From assembly GCA_946405135.1 (NCBI GenBank), contig CAMJGD010000001.1, positions 434,001 to 498,000 on the forward strand: 64,000 nt of DNA, given 5' to 3'. This document shows positions 25,903-35,691 of this stretch, in pieces. The translations under genes were made by a program, and so were the position numbers. Every line of letters begins with the position of its first letter. Position 1 is the first letter of the stretch. The stretch comes from an uncultured Clostridiaceae bacterium (lineage in GTDB: Bacteria; Bacillota; Clostridia; Clostridiales; Clostridiaceae). A model generated the notes under the pieces. That model did no database searches. It was not told the DNA's origin and saw nothing but the letters and a program-made list of their open reading frames with translations.

Positions 25903-27420
25903 TTATTTTTCATATAGTAATGTTCTAATATGATCTAGGAAATCATCTTTTGATATATTTTCTATATTTTCTATGGAATTTACATACCTTATGATTTTCG
26001 CCTTTATATTATCTGTTTCCTCAATCTTCTCATTTATATAATATTTATCCCCAAGCTGCATAGTTCTTACTTTATAACCACTAGAAACTGCCAGCTCTTT
26101 AAAACTTTCCTGGGATTCTTTATCACCATGCACCAAAAGTATTTCTTTAGGAATAGTCTTAAATGCCTTAATCCAATTTATTAGACCATTTCTATCTGCA
26201 TGTCCAGATAGGCCTTGCAAATTATATATTTTAGCATTTACCGCTATTTCTTCCCCAAATATTTTTACTTTTCTTGCACCCTCTAAAATAGTTCTTCCCA
26301 AAGTGCCTTCAGCCTGATAGCCTACAAATACTATAGAACATTCTTTTCTCCAAAGATTATGTTTAAGATGATGCTTTATTCTCCCTGCTTCACACATGCC
26401 ACTAGCTGATACTATAACTGCTCCACTTTGTATTTTATTAATTTTTACAGAATCTTCAGGTGATTCAGAAAATATAAGTCCCTCAAACTTAAAAGGATTA
26501 TCTCCTTCAAGCATAAGCTCTTTAGCTTCTTCATCAAAGTCATCCATATGATGCTCGAACACTCTAGTAGATTGAACTGCAAGCGGGCTATCTACATATA
26601 CCTTTATATCTTTTAATAATTCACTTTCCACGTATCTATTTAGAATATATATTATTTCTTGAGTTCTTCCTACAGAAAAAGATGGTATTACTACATTTCC
26701 TCCCTCTTTAATAGTTTGTTTTATTATATCTATAAGCTCTTTAAACTCATCATATACTTTTACATGTTCTCTATCTCCATAAGTAGTTTCCATTATTACA
26801 TAGTCCGCATAATCTATAGTAGTTGGATCATTTAATATAGGGATATTTGTATTGCCAAGGTCCCCAGTATATACTATTTTAAGCTCCTCATTTTCAGGTT
26901 CTTTTATGTAAAGTTCTACTATGGAAGCTCCTAAAAGATGACCAGCATCTTTAAAACAAACTTTAAATCCATCAAATAACTCTATAATCTTCCCGTAGCT
27001 AAAACCCTTAAAAAGATAAGAGGAAAGTTCCGCAATTTTTGCTGTATATAGTGGTTCTATGGTATCAAGACCTTGTCTTGTTCTCTTTCGATTCTTCCAC
27101 TCTGCTTCCATCTCCTGTATGTGACCGCTATCTTCTAGCATAATTCTACATAAATCTTTAGTAGCTTCCGTACAAATAACTTCTCCTTTAAAACCTTTTT
27201 TGTAAAGCAGAGGAATCCTTCCACTATGGTCTATATGAGCATGAGATAAAATTACATAATCTATCTCTTTAGGATTGAAAGGAAAATTTTCATTTCCCCT
27301 TTCCTTTTCATCTCTTCCTTGATACATTCCGCAATCTAAAAGTATAGTCTTATCCTTAACTTTCATTATGTGACAAGATCCAGTAACACATCCGGCAGCT
27401 CCATAAAATTCTATGTTCAT
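25903..27420 (-). CDS. Beta-CASP metallo-beta-lactamase-fold RNase-like protein
   Basis: 505 residues with the MBL zinc site LSHAHIDHSGR (HxHxDH) near residue 55, a later His in KDAGHLLGAS and an Asp in VYTGDLG. A beta-CASP insertion and the C-terminal zinc motif GLSGHADRNGLINWI with LLVHGDKESQ (RMMBL) follow. This arrangement is the CPSF73-like beta-CASP nuclease family, acting on RNA; it is not RNase J by layout. Start ATG at 27420 (SD GGAGG); a TTG five codons earlier overlaps the SD. A terminator-like multi-stem lies only ~27 nt upstream, so expression may depend on read-through. Confidence 0.92.
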   Translation of the reverse strand: MNIEFYGAAGCVTGSCHIMKVKDKTILLDCGMYQGRDEKERGNENFPFNPKEIDYVILSHAHIDHSGRIPLLYKKGFKGEVICTEATKDLCRIMLEDSGHIQEMEAEWKNRKRTRQGLDTIEPLYTAKIAELSSYLFKGFSYGKIIELFDGFKVCFKDAGHLLGASIVELYIKEPENEELKIVYTGDLGNTNIPILNDPTTIDYADYVIMETTYGDREHVKVYDEFKELIDIIKQTIKEGGNVVIPSFSVGRTQEIIYILNRYVESELLKDIKVYVDSPLAVQSTRVFEHHMDDFDEEAKELMLEGDNPFKFEGLIFSESPEDSVKINKIQSGAVIVSASGMCEAGRIKHHLKHNLWRKECSIVFVGYQAEGTLGRTILEGARKVKIFGEEIAVNAKIYNLQGLSGHADRNGLINWIKAFKTIPKEILLVHGDKESQESFKELAVSSGYKVRTMQLGDKYYINEKIEETDNIKAKIIRYVNSIENIENISKDDFLDHIRTLLYEK

Positions 27421-27446
27421 TATATTGCCCTCCAATTTATATTAAT

Positions 27447-27537
27447 AAAAAAATTCACAATTAAGGAAGGTTTTCTTCCGCAAAGCTTTATAAAATTAAT
27501 TAACTTGGAAGTTTATAAAGCTCTCCTTAGCTGTGAA
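27447..27537 (-). terminator. Large multi-stem terminator or attenuator before the beta-CASP gene
   Basis: Outer arms at 27454-27467 and 27524-27537 pair over 14 positions with one mismatch (TTCACA/TGTGAA, AAGGA/TCCTT). Inside them are a perfect 11-bp stem AGCTTTATAAA/TTTATAAAGCT (27484-27494, 27512-27522) and a competing GGAAG/CTTCC hairpin (27465-27479). On the minus strand the outer stem is followed by seven T. It lies between the murG stop and the next start. Confidence 0.7.
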
Positions 27538-27547
27538 CTTATAAAAT

Positions 27548-28615
27548 CTATTTTGAATATTTAAGTATTATTTTCATAATATTATCTACTCCATTTTTTA
27601 CCGGACTATTTTTCATGCTTTCTATATATTTTTCTCTATTCTTATAAAGTTCATTTAAGGATTTTATAAACAATTCATCTTTTAAATCCTCTTCTTGAAT
27701 TACCATGCTATATCCAGCCTTTTCAAAAGAAGCTGCATTTAATATCTGATCCCCTCTACTGGATTTTTTTGAAAGTGGAATCAATAAATTTGGTTTTTTA
27801 AGTGCTAAAAGCTCATATATAACATTAGCCCCTGCTCTTGATATTACTACATCTGCAGCATTCATTATATTTGGAAGTTCTTCTGAAACATATTCAAATT
27901 GCCTATACCCTATAACTTTGTTAAGCCCTGTATCTATATTGCCTTTTCCACAAACATGAATGATATCATATTTACTTGTTAGCTCTTTTATATTTTTTCT
28001 TACTAAATCATTTATATATTTAGAACCGAGGCTTCCTCCTATTATTAAAAGCACTGGTTTATGTCCTTTAAATCCACAGTATTTTAATCCTGTGATTCTT
28101 TCACCTTTAAGAAGTTCTTCTCTTATAGGTGTTCCTGTAAGAATTCCTTTACCTTCTTTAATATAATTAAGTGACTCTGGAAATGTAACACATAATTTAG
28201 TACAATAGGGGGCAGATAACTTATTGGCAAGCCCTGGGGTTAAATCTGATTCGTGAGCTATCACAGGAATCTTATTAAGGTGAGCCCCTATTACCACAGG
28301 TACGGATACAAAACCACCTTTTGAAAATACTATGTCTGGCCTTTCTTTTTTTATTATTTTTTTAGCTTCTAATATCCCCTTTATCACTTTAAAAGGGTCT
28401 GAAAAGTTCTTAATATCAAAGTACCTTCTAAGCTTCCCGCTAGAAATAGCATAATAAGTTATATGCTCTTTTTCTATTATATCCCTTTCTATTCCCTCTT
28501 TACTTCCTATATATTTTATCTCATATCCATTTTCTTTTAACTTAGGTATCAATGCCAAGTTAGGAGTCACATGACCTGCCGATCCGCCACCTGTCATGAT
28601 TATCTTTTTTCCCAA
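27548..28615 (-). CDS. murG: Undecaprenyl-PP-MurNAc-pentapeptide GlcNAc transferase MurG
   Basis: Peripheral membrane glycosyltransferase that makes lipid II for peptidoglycan. The 355 residues have the N-terminal loop [14 protein letters not shown], the second G-loop [15 protein letters not shown], and the C-terminal UDP-GlcNAc pocket ([20 protein letters not shown], then [16 protein letters not shown]). Length normal. It stands apart from a mur/fts cluster, downstream of a PAS histidine kinase. Confidence 0.97.
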   Translation of the reverse strand: MGKKIIMTGGGSAGHVTPNLALIPKLKENGYEIKYIGSKEGIERDIIEKEHITYYAISSGKLRRYFDIKNFSDPFKVIKGILEAKKIIKKERPDIVFSKGGFVSVPVVIGAHLNKIPVIAHESDLTPGLANKLSAPYCTKLCVTFPESLNYIKEGKGILTGTPIREELLKGERITGLKYCGFKGHKPVLLIIGGSLGSKYINDLVRKNIKELTSKYDIIHVCGKGNIDTGLNKVIGYRQFEYVSEELPNIMNAADVVISRAGANVIYELLALKKPNLLIPLSKKSSRGDQILNAASFEKAGYSMVIQEEDLKDELFIKSLNELYKNREKYIESMKNSPVKNGVDNIMKIILKYSK

Positions 28616-28703
28616 AAAATCATCTCCTTATCCAATTCTGCCTTAAAATTATCACTTTTTTTTGGATAAAAGTCAACAAACAGCTTTATATTTTACAAGG
28701 ATA

Positions 28704-30773
28704 TTATCCCACATCTGAAAACTCTATGTTTATTTTATCATTCATATTTTCATTTACCATACTATGTTTGCTAGAAAAACTGGTTCCTATAAGCTTTTTA
28801 TTAAAGGTTATGCTAAATTCACTTCCTAAGTCCACTTTACTTTTAACTCCTATAGTTCCACCCATAAGTTCAACTAACTTTTTTACTAGTGATAATCCAA
28901 TGCCTGTACCTTCTGCTCTCCTAGATAAAGAGCTATTAACCTGTGCAAATCTATCAAATATTGATTCTATTTTATCTTCAGGAATTCCTATGCCTTCATC
29001 CTTTACCATGAGGCATACAGAATCTTCCATTATATTTAAAGATACTAATATAGTTTTCCCTTCTGGCGTAAATTTTATAGCATTTGAAAGTAAGTTAAGC
29101 AATATCTTTTCATATTTTTCTTTATCTAAACAGACCTCCATTTCTTCTTCATTAGTGTCAAATATAAGATCTATACCTTTACTAACCGCATAAGAGTTAA
29201 CTGAAGTAACTATAAATTCCGTAACACTTACAATATCAAAATTTATAGGATTTAATGTAAGAAAACCTGCTTCTGCTTTAGATATATCAAGTATATTATT
29301 TATTAACTTTAAAAGTCTGCTGCAGTTTTGGTTTATTCTTCTAAGAGTTTTATCTACATTAGCTGTTATTTCATTTTCATATATATCATATGCAAGTTGT
29401 AGTGAAGAATAGATTATAGTAAGTGGAGTTCTAAGCTCATGAGATATAACCGTAAAAAATTCGTCCTTAAGTTTCGTAACCTTTTCCAATTCCATATTAT
29501 GATTTATTTCTTCTGTTATATCTGAAGCATGAATGTGTATTCTATTCATCAATCCATTTCTGTCTTGATAAGGCTTAAACTTTATCTTATAGTACCTATC
29601 TTCCCCATGTAAATCCTTTATCCGATAGGGTGAACAATTGTATTCCCTGCCTATCAGTCCAGAAAATTCTATCATTTCTAAAAGACTTCTCCCATTATCA
29701 TTATCCAGCAGGCTTTTAAGGCTTCTATTTACTATACTCGTCTTAATATCTTTATGCACTAAAGAATTTATAAAGGTCTCAAATTTTTTGTTTGCAAATC
29801 TGGTATTTAGATCAGGATAGTCTAAAACCGCTATAGGTATATCCATAGTATTAATAACATCTTTTATAAAATTTGCCTGTTCTTCAGCATATAGTTCATG
29901 TTCTTTTAGATCTGTAACATCTTTCAAAGTGATTATAGTATATAAGAGCTGATTTTTCATGCTAATTATAGGACTGCTATTAAACTCAATATACTTAAAA
30001 CTACCTGTATCTTTTTCTGTCAACTTTACTACAAGACTTTTTACTGTAAACACATTCTTAAAGTATTCATTATATATATTATACACAAAGTCTGCCTCAC
30101 CATTGCTGTTATCAATTTCATATTTTTTTATTATATTAGTGTAATGAATAATATCCTTTGCCTCTGCATCGATTATAGAATATACTGATTTATTGCAAAA
30201 ACTAAACTTGCCATTAGAATCTAAAACTATTAAACCTTCTGAAATATTATTTATTACATCTTTTAAGTGCATTAAATGCTGTTTTTCTCTATCTCTCAAT
30301 ATTTCTATAATGTCACACTTAGTCTTTAGTTCTGTAGATATACTGATAAATTGTTCTCTTTCTTTTTTTATCCTCATACTTTTCATATATTCCTTAGTAA
30401 TATCAGACATATATACAATTGCTCCATTAATTTCTTTATCATTACCATAAATTGGATAAACATTTAAATCTAGATATTTTTGCTTGCCACTTTGTATCTG
30501 TTCCATTATCATGTTCTTTGTTTCTATACCATTATTTAAAGCACTATATATAGGGTTATTTTCCTGAGAAAACAGATTGACATTACATTCTATTCCATTT
30601 AATTTAAATATATCATATATATTCATATTTTCTAATCCATTATAATCTAGTTTACATAATTCTAGAGCACTACTATTTATATAATTTATATCTCCATTTG
30701 TATCCATTATGTATATACAATAAGGCAAAGCATCTATTAAAGATTGTATAGATTTTTCTCCCATTGTTCCCAT
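28704..30773 (-). CDS. Cytoplasmic multi-PAS sensor histidine kinase
   Basis: 689 residues without signal peptide or membrane helix. PAS-type domains at about 5-125 (SLIDALPYCIYIMDTNGDIN), ~175-285 (INNISEGLIVLDSNGKFSF) and ~300-425, the first with a PAC-like end (NGAIVYMSDITKEYM). Then HisKA with His445 (FTVISHELRTPL) and HATPase with LLNLLSNAIKFTPEGK, VKDEGIGIPEDK and RAEGTGIGLSLVKKL. It autophosphorylates in response to an unknown internal signal. No response regulator adjoins it, so it is an orphan here; phosphorelay or sporulation input is possible but unproven. Confidence 0.93.
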   Translation of the reverse strand: MGTMGEKSIQSLIDALPYCIYIMDTNGDINYINSSALELCKLDYNGLENMNIYDIFKLNGIECNVNLFSQENNPIYSALNNGIETKNMIMEQIQSGKQKYLDLNVYPIYGNDKEINGAIVYMSDITKEYMKSMRIKKEREQFISISTELKTKCDIIEILRDREKQHLMHLKDVINNISEGLIVLDSNGKFSFCNKSVYSIIDAEAKDIIHYTNIIKKYEIDNSNGEADFVYNIYNEYFKNVFTVKSLVVKLTEKDTGSFKYIEFNSSPIISMKNQLLYTIITLKDVTDLKEHELYAEEQANFIKDVINTMDIPIAVLDYPDLNTRFANKKFETFINSLVHKDIKTSIVNRSLKSLLDNDNGRSLLEMIEFSGLIGREYNCSPYRIKDLHGEDRYYKIKFKPYQDRNGLMNRIHIHASDITEEINHNMELEKVTKLKDEFFTVISHELRTPLTIIYSSLQLAYDIYENEITANVDKTLRRINQNCSRLLKLINNILDISKAEAGFLTLNPINFDIVSVTEFIVTSVNSYAVSKGIDLIFDTNEEEMEVCLDKEKYEKILLNLLSNAIKFTPEGKTILVSLNIMEDSVCLMVKDEGIGIPEDKIESIFDRFAQVNSSLSRRAEGTGIGLSLVKKLVELMGGTIGVKSKVDLGSEFSITFNKKLIGTSFSSKHSMVNENMNDKINIEFSDVG

Positions 30774-30888
30774 ACTATTACCCCTTTAAATAATTCTTAA
30801 ATAAACTATTCTTTAAATGTAGGTTATTTCCTCCTAATTTTACAATTTATTTTTCATGTTATTTTAAATAAATATAATACATTTCAGC

Positions 30889-30927
30889 AAAAAAAGACAA
30901 AATGAATACAAATTTTGTCCTTTTTTG
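30889..30927. terminator. Terminator between recJ and the PAS kinase gene
   Basis: GGACAAAAT / ATTTTGTCT arms flanked by A-runs and T-runs on both sides. It lies about 33 bp after the recJ stop on the minus strand and about 115 bp upstream of the kinase start. T-runs fit minus-strand termination of recJ. Confidence 0.8.
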
Positions 30928-30959
30928 TGATTAGCTTGAAATTGATATTTAGATTAAAT

Positions 30960-32732
30960 TTATATAGCTTTTCTAAAGCTTATTATTTGCAACTGAATAT
31001 TTTTTCTATCCATATATTCATTGATATCTACATTAAAAACTATATCTAAAGCTACCTTATTTCTACTCCCGCTATAGACCTTATCTAATTCTTCTTTACC
31101 ATATTCCTCTGTTATGAGATTTTCAAATTTCTCTATATCATTAAAAATAACAGCCTCCATTCTAGTATTATCAATAGATTCAACAATTAATTTCAGTACA
31201 TTTTTATTTTTTCCTAAAATGTCTCCTTTTTTTAACTTGATTCTTTTTTCTGCAAAAATGGGTTTAGAATTTCCTTTTCCAAAAGGCTGAAGGCTATTTA
31301 TGTTTTCTGCTAACCTTAAAGAAATATCCTCAAAGGGCATTTTTGCATCTATTACTATTTTAGGCACTATATCTTCTTCTGTTAATGAACAAATATCATT
31401 AATGCGTTTTCTGAAAATATCCACATTTTCTTCTTTAAGACTAAGTCCCGCTGCCATAGGGTGTCCACCAAACTTATCCAAAAGATCTTTGCATTTTAAT
31501 AATTCTTCAAATATATTATAATTTTCAATGGATCTTGCTGACCCTTTTACTCCTTCCTTGGATTTTGTCAATACTATAACTGGTAAATTATATTTTTCTC
31601 TTATTCTGCCTGCTATAATTCCTGCTATACTTTCATGCAATTCAGGTATATAAATTACAAGCACCTTTTGATCTTTTAATTCACTGTTTTCTATAATATC
31701 AACAGCTTTATTAACTCCTTCACTAGTCATATCTTGTCTTTCTTCATTTAGTTCATGAAGTTTTTTAGCTAAGTGTGCCGCTTCCTCATAATCTGCAGAT
31801 AAAAGTAATTTAAGAGAAAGCTCAGCATTTTCTAATCTTCCTGTAGCATTAATGCATGGTCCTATAACAAATCCTAAATGATAGGCATTTATTTTATCTT
31901 TCTGAAGTCCTGTCTCTTCAATTAAAGCACTTATGCCTAGATTTTCAGTTCTATTTATCATTTTCAGTCCTTCTTTAACTATTATCCTATTTTCCCCTAT
32001 CAGATCCACTACATCACAAACTGTTGCAATAGCTGCAAACTCAATATATCTTTCAGCTTTTTTTCTATCTATACCCAATTCTTTGTAAATGCATTGTACA
32101 AATTTAAATGCTACCACAGCCCCGCATAATTTTTTAAAAGGATAAGTACAATCTCGCTGTTTAGGATTAATTACTGCATCTGCTTCTGGAATAATAAACT
32201 CTCTATTACCATTTTCCCTTTCTACAAAAGGTATATCATGATGATCTGTAACTATTATTTGCATGCCTAACTCTCTAGCAAGCCTAACTTGATTTAAAGC
32301 TGCTATACCATTATCACAAGTAATTATAAGGGATATATCGTTTTCTTTTGCTTTTCTTATGATGCTTTCATTTATACCATAGCCTTCAGTTATTCTATCT
32401 GGTATATGATAGGATACTTCTGCTCCTATATCCTTTAATGCAGAATATAATATATAAGAACTTATAACTCCATCTACGTCATAATCTCCTACAATAAGTA
32501 TATTTTTTTTGTTTCGGAGGTTCTCCTTGAAAATCTTCAAAGCTTTATCCATATCCTTCATAAGACTTCCATCATATAAATCTTTTAAAGTTCCTTTAGT
32601 AAATTTTTTTGCATCCTCTAAGGAATAAATATCTCGATTTACCAATATCTTTGCTATTACTTCTTCTACTCCTAGCTGTTTTGCAAGACCTAATGTGTTT
32701 GCTTTAACATTTCTAATCATCCACTTTTCCAT
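30960..32732 (-). CDS. recJ: Single-stranded-DNA-specific exonuclease RecJ
   Basis: 5'-3' ssDNA exonuclease of recombination and mismatch repair. The 590 residues show the DHH motifs GDYDVDGVISSYIL, ITCDNGIAA, VTDHHDIP and CINATGRL, the DHHA1 GGHPMAAGLSL motif, and a C-terminal OB-fold domain. Length is short-normal for Firmicutes, which often have a ~780-residue form. Downstream of an M16 peptidase gene (30-bp gap). Confidence 0.96.
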   Translation of the reverse strand: MEKWMIRNVKANTLGLAKQLGVEEVIAKILVNRDIYSLEDAKKFTKGTLKDLYDGSLMKDMDKALKIFKENLRNKKNILIVGDYDVDGVISSYILYSALKDIGAEVSYHIPDRITEGYGINESIIRKAKENDISLIITCDNGIAALNQVRLARELGMQIIVTDHHDIPFVERENGNREFIIPEADAVINPKQRDCTYPFKKLCGAVVAFKFVQCIYKELGIDRKKAERYIEFAAIATVCDVVDLIGENRIIVKEGLKMINRTENLGISALIEETGLQKDKINAYHLGFVIGPCINATGRLENAELSLKLLLSADYEEAAHLAKKLHELNEERQDMTSEGVNKAVDIIENSELKDQKVLVIYIPELHESIAGIIAGRIREKYNLPVIVLTKSKEGVKGSARSIENYNIFEELLKCKDLLDKFGGHPMAAGLSLKEENVDIFRKRINDICSLTEEDIVPKIVIDAKMPFEDISLRLAENINSLQPFGKGNSKPIFAEKRIKLKKGDILGKNKNVLKLIVESIDNTRMEAVIFNDIEKFENLITEEYGKEELDKVYSGSRNKVALDIVFNVDINEYMDRKNIQLQIISFRKAI

Positions 32733-32762
32733 GTTTTATATCACCTACATATAGTTCCATAT

Positions 32763-33974
32763 TTATTTTATAATCTGTATAGTTCTATTTTTTAATATCT
32801 TATAGACTGTATTTTTAATTATTTCCCAGGACATAGGTTGAATTTCATAGATTCCTTTGAATAATATGTCAGCATTATTATACATTATCTCATAGGTGCA
32901 TAGTTCTTTTGCCAATTGTATTGATCTTTCTATACTTAATTCTCTTTTTAATTTTAGTCTTTTTATAAGAACATCTGTGCTGACATAATATTCTTCTATA
33001 CACTTTTCTAAATCATTTAATTTAGAATCTATTATATTCAAAACTCTGTCTACTCTATCTTTTGAAGTACTTACATTTATGGTAAATAATTTTATGCCTT
33101 TTTCATTTTTTACCTTAGTGAATACATCATAAGCAAGTCCTTCTTTAGTTCTTATATAATCATATAAAACACTGCTAACTCCTTCACCAAAAAACATACT
33201 AAAAGCATTTAAACATTCTATTTCTTCTTGTGACAAAAAGCTTATATCAAAACAATATTGTATTTTAGCTCCCTCTAATCCTTTAGCCCCTTTGGTGAAA
33301 ATTCCCAATTTATTAGTTTCATAGCATATTTTACTCCTAGTAGCACTGCCGCTTTTTAAGTCTTTAAAATTATTCTGAACCCTTTGAACTACTTCTTCTT
33401 TGCTAAGAGATGTCACTACAGAAATAACACAATTATCAGCACAATAATACTTTTTATAATATTCTTTAAGTTCTTCTAGAGTAATTGCTTTTACACTTTC
33501 CTCAGTTCCTATAATTATATCCTTTATTCTTCTATTTTTAAAGCAATTATATAAAAGTTCATCTTCGCAGAATTGATAGAAATCCTCTTTCCATTCCTTA
33601 AGTTCCTGCAGTATTACATTTATCTCTTCTTGAAATCCTTCTTCTGAAAGCTTAGCATTCAAAATTATATCAGAATATAATGAAAAAGCTTCATTAAAGT
33701 CTGATGATAGAGATGTACCGTAATAGATAGCATAGGGAAAATTAGTCATAGCATTATTAAATCCAAAAAGCTTATCACAAAGCTCATTTATTTCTTTTTC
33801 AGTTTTTGTATAAGTTCCTTTAAAAAGCATATGTTCTAAAGCATGAGCCACACCTAAATTAAAGTTCTCTTCTCTAAGGGCACCTGCATCAAAACCTATG
33901 CAAAAAGAAGTCAAACTTCCTTTTCTATATTCATATATAAGTTTTACTCCATTTTTTAATAAAATTTTTTCCAT
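32763..33974 (-). CDS. M16 family (insulinase-like) zinc peptidase
   Basis: 403-residue metallopeptidase with the inverted zinc motif HxxEH at residues 44-48 (VAHALEHMLFKGT) and the distal Glu near residue 124 (NVILQELKEW). The second, inactive half-domain follows (~170-390), with the M16 R/Y-like segment VLYDYIRTKEGLAYDVF. Cytoplasmic by sequence (no signal). Related Firmicute proteins (YmxG/MlpA) process peptides; the substrate here is unknown. Between recJ and the divergent gtrA. Confidence 0.93.
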   Translation of the reverse strand: MEKILLKNGVKLIYEYRKGSLTSFCIGFDAGALREENFNLGVAHALEHMLFKGTYTKTEKEINELCDKLFGFNNAMTNFPYAIYYGTSLSSDFNEAFSLYSDIILNAKLSEEGFQEEINVILQELKEWKEDFYQFCEDELLYNCFKNRRIKDIIIGTEESVKAITLEELKEYYKKYYCADNCVISVVTSLSKEEVVQRVQNNFKDLKSGSATRSKICYETNKLGIFTKGAKGLEGAKIQYCFDISFLSQEEIECLNAFSMFFGEGVSSVLYDYIRTKEGLAYDVFTKVKNEKGIKLFTINVSTSKDRVDRVLNIIDSKLNDLEKCIEEYYVSTDVLIKRLKLKRELSIERSIQLAKELCTYEIMYNNADILFKGIYEIQPMSWEIIKNTVYKILKNRTIQIIK

Positions 33975-34035
33975 AATTTTGTCTCTCCTATGTATTTTTT
34001 ATAAAATGTTGATATAATATAATGTGGGTGATGAT

Positions 34036-34455
34036 ATGAATAAAGTTAACGCAAAAGAAACTATTTGGGAGCTAATAAAATATGCATTAATAGGCACCGT
34101 AAATTTTTTGCTGGATATGGTAGTAGTAAATATATTAATGTATATCTTTCAGATATACAAAGGGTATACTCTTGTTTTTTTTAATGTGATATCATTTTTT
34201 GTTTATTCAACTAATGGATATTTTATGAATAAAAAATATACATTTAAAAGCAACGAAAGTTCATATCCTAAATACATAACTGTACTTGCCATTTCCATGC
34301 TGCTTGACAGCCTTATGTTTTCAACTCTTACTCTATATAATGTTTTTGGATTAAATAAAGTGCTTTGGGCTAATATATCCAAGCTAATTGCCTTTGCAAC
34401 TACAGGTACATTATGTTTTATAGTAAACAAATTTGTGGTATTTAAAAAGGAATAA
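34036..34455 (+). CDS. GtrA-family membrane protein
   Basis: 139-residue integral membrane protein with four predicted helices (about 12-32, 37-57, 75-97 and 108-130). It has the GtrA/DPMS pattern IKYALIGTVNFLLDMVVVNI at the start and KLIAFATTGTLCFIVNKFVVF at the end. Such proteins are proposed flippases of polyprenyl-linked sugars in wall or glycan synthesis. The ATG at 34036 follows GGGTGAT; a GTG four codons earlier is unlikely. The only plus-strand gene between 19 and 43 kb; no partner glycosyltransferase adjoins it. Confidence 0.9.
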   Translation: MNKVNAKETIWELIKYALIGTVNFLLDMVVVNILMYIFQIYKGYTLVFFNVISFFVYSTNGYFMNKKYTFKSNESSYPKYITVLAISMLLDSLMFSTLTLYNVFGLNKVLWANISKLIAFATTGTLCFIVNKFVVFKKE

Positions 34456-34486
34456 ATAGCTTATACTTTTTATAAACATAAAAATA

Positions 34487-34521
34487 GGTTAAGGAAAAGC
34501 TTATGTGTTCTTTCCTTAACC
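34487..34521. terminator. Bidirectional terminator between gtrA and the DJ-1 gene
   Basis: Arms GGTTAAGGAAA / TTTCCTTAACC around a short loop. T-rich sequence follows on the plus strand (TTAATTTTATTT) and ATTTTTATG on the minus strand. It sits between the convergent gtrA and the DJ-1 family gene. Confidence 0.9.
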
Positions 34522-34527
34522 TTAATT

Positions 34528-35082
34528 TTATTTATAAAGTGAATAGAGCATAGAATCTTTTAACTCTTCTGATTGATTTTCTAGGCCAAGTTTTTTTAAT
34601 ATTTCATAAGCAAACTTTAGAGCTGTAGCCGGTCCTCTGCTAGTTAATATGTTCATGTCTGAAACCACTTCATCCTCTTTATAAATACAATTACCAAGCA
34701 TATCTTTAAAGGAAGGATATGAGGTTATACTCCTTCCAGAAGTTATTCCTGCTTCTTCAAATACTATAGGTGCAGCACAGATAGCCGCAACTAGCTTACC
34801 ATTTGCAAAAAATTCTTTTACTATTTCAATAACTCTTAAATTTTCTTTCAGATTATTAGCTCCAGGCATTCCCCCTGGCAATATTACAGCATCATAGGAG
34901 TTTATTTCTATATCCTGTATGTTTTTATCGGTTTTTATAACAATGCCATGAGCGCCTTCTACAAATTCATCTTTTAGGCTGCACATATCACATTCTACTT
35001 CAGCTCTTCTTAAAACATCCACCACTGTAAGAGCTTCTATTTCTTCAAAACCTTCCGCAAAAAAAACTATTACTTTTTTCAT
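34528..35082 (-). CDS. DJ-1/PfpI family protein
   Basis: 184 residues of the DJ-1 (YajL/ThiJ-like) branch. Conserved GFEEIEALTVVDVLRRA with the acidic Glu near residue 14, and the nucleophile Cys102 in AAICAAPIVFEEAG, after the LPGGMPGANNL loop. Members are linked to glyoxal/methylglyoxal or oxidative-stress protection; activity here is not shown. No signal peptide. Downstream of glpP by 21 bp. Confidence 0.95.
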   Translation of the reverse strand: MKKVIVFFAEGFEEIEALTVVDVLRRAEVECDMCSLKDEFVEGAHGIVIKTDKNIQDIEINSYDAVILPGGMPGANNLKENLRVIEIVKEFFANGKLVAAICAAPIVFEEAGITSGRSITSYPSFKDMLGNCIYKEDEVVSDMNILTSRGPATALKFAYEILKKLGLENQSEELKDSMLYSLYK

Positions 35083-35103
35083 ACATAAAGCCTCCTTTTA
35101 TAC

Positions 35104-35676
35104 TTAGAGATTCCAAAGTTCCTGACTCGTAGTAGAAATAGCTAATGCTCCTGCCCCAAGAGCATCCATCACATCTTTTTTAGTGCTTACTAATCCCCCA
35201 GCTATTATGGGAATATCTAGTTTGTCTACCATGTTCTTTATTATCTTGCTTACTACTCCAGGCATTACCTCAACCGCATTAGGTTTTACATCCTGTATAT
35301 TTTTAATAGCAGTACTTATAGATAAAGAATCTACCATAAATACCCTTTGTATTGCATAAAGTCCAAGGGCTTTGGCATGTTTTATATTTGATGGTTTTGT
35401 AGTAAGTATTCCATAGGGTTTTACATATTCCTTTATAAATTCTATGCCTAAGTGATCTCCTCTTAAACCTTCTATAAGGTCTATGTGCACAAAAACTAAC
35501 TTATTACTTTTAGTCAGCTTTTCACATATAGAATGTATATTCATTATATTTCCATAAAGTACAAAAACTATTAGTGCTTTGCTATCTAATACTGACTTTA
35601 ATCCTTCTTCATCTCTTATGGCTGCTACTACAGGGTTCTCTATAAGGCTTTCTTGAATATCAAACAAATCCTCCAT
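35104..35676 (-). CDS. glpP: Glycerol-3-phosphate responsive antiterminator GlpP
   Basis: RNA-binding regulator with a TIM-barrel fold, of 190 residues. Conserved N-terminal ENPVVAAIRDEEGLKSVL, VHIDLIEGLRGDHLGIEFI, ILTTKPSNIKHAKALGL and VEVMPGVVSKI; C-terminal IIAGGLVSTKKDVMDALGAG (phosphate pocket). In Bacillus it binds glycerol-3-P and prevents termination in front of glpD and glpFK. No glp gene or leader lies in the window, so it acts on targets elsewhere. Starts 15 bp after parC. Confidence 0.95.
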   Translation of the reverse strand: MEDLFDIQESLIENPVVAAIRDEEGLKSVLDSKALIVFVLYGNIMNIHSICEKLTKSNKLVFVHIDLIEGLRGDHLGIEFIKEYVKPYGILTTKPSNIKHAKALGLYAIQRVFMVDSLSISTAIKNIQDVKPNAVEVMPGVVSKIIKNMVDKLDIPIIAGGLVSTKKDVMDALGAGALAISTTSQELWNL

Positions 35677-35691
35677 GATAACCTCCTTTGT

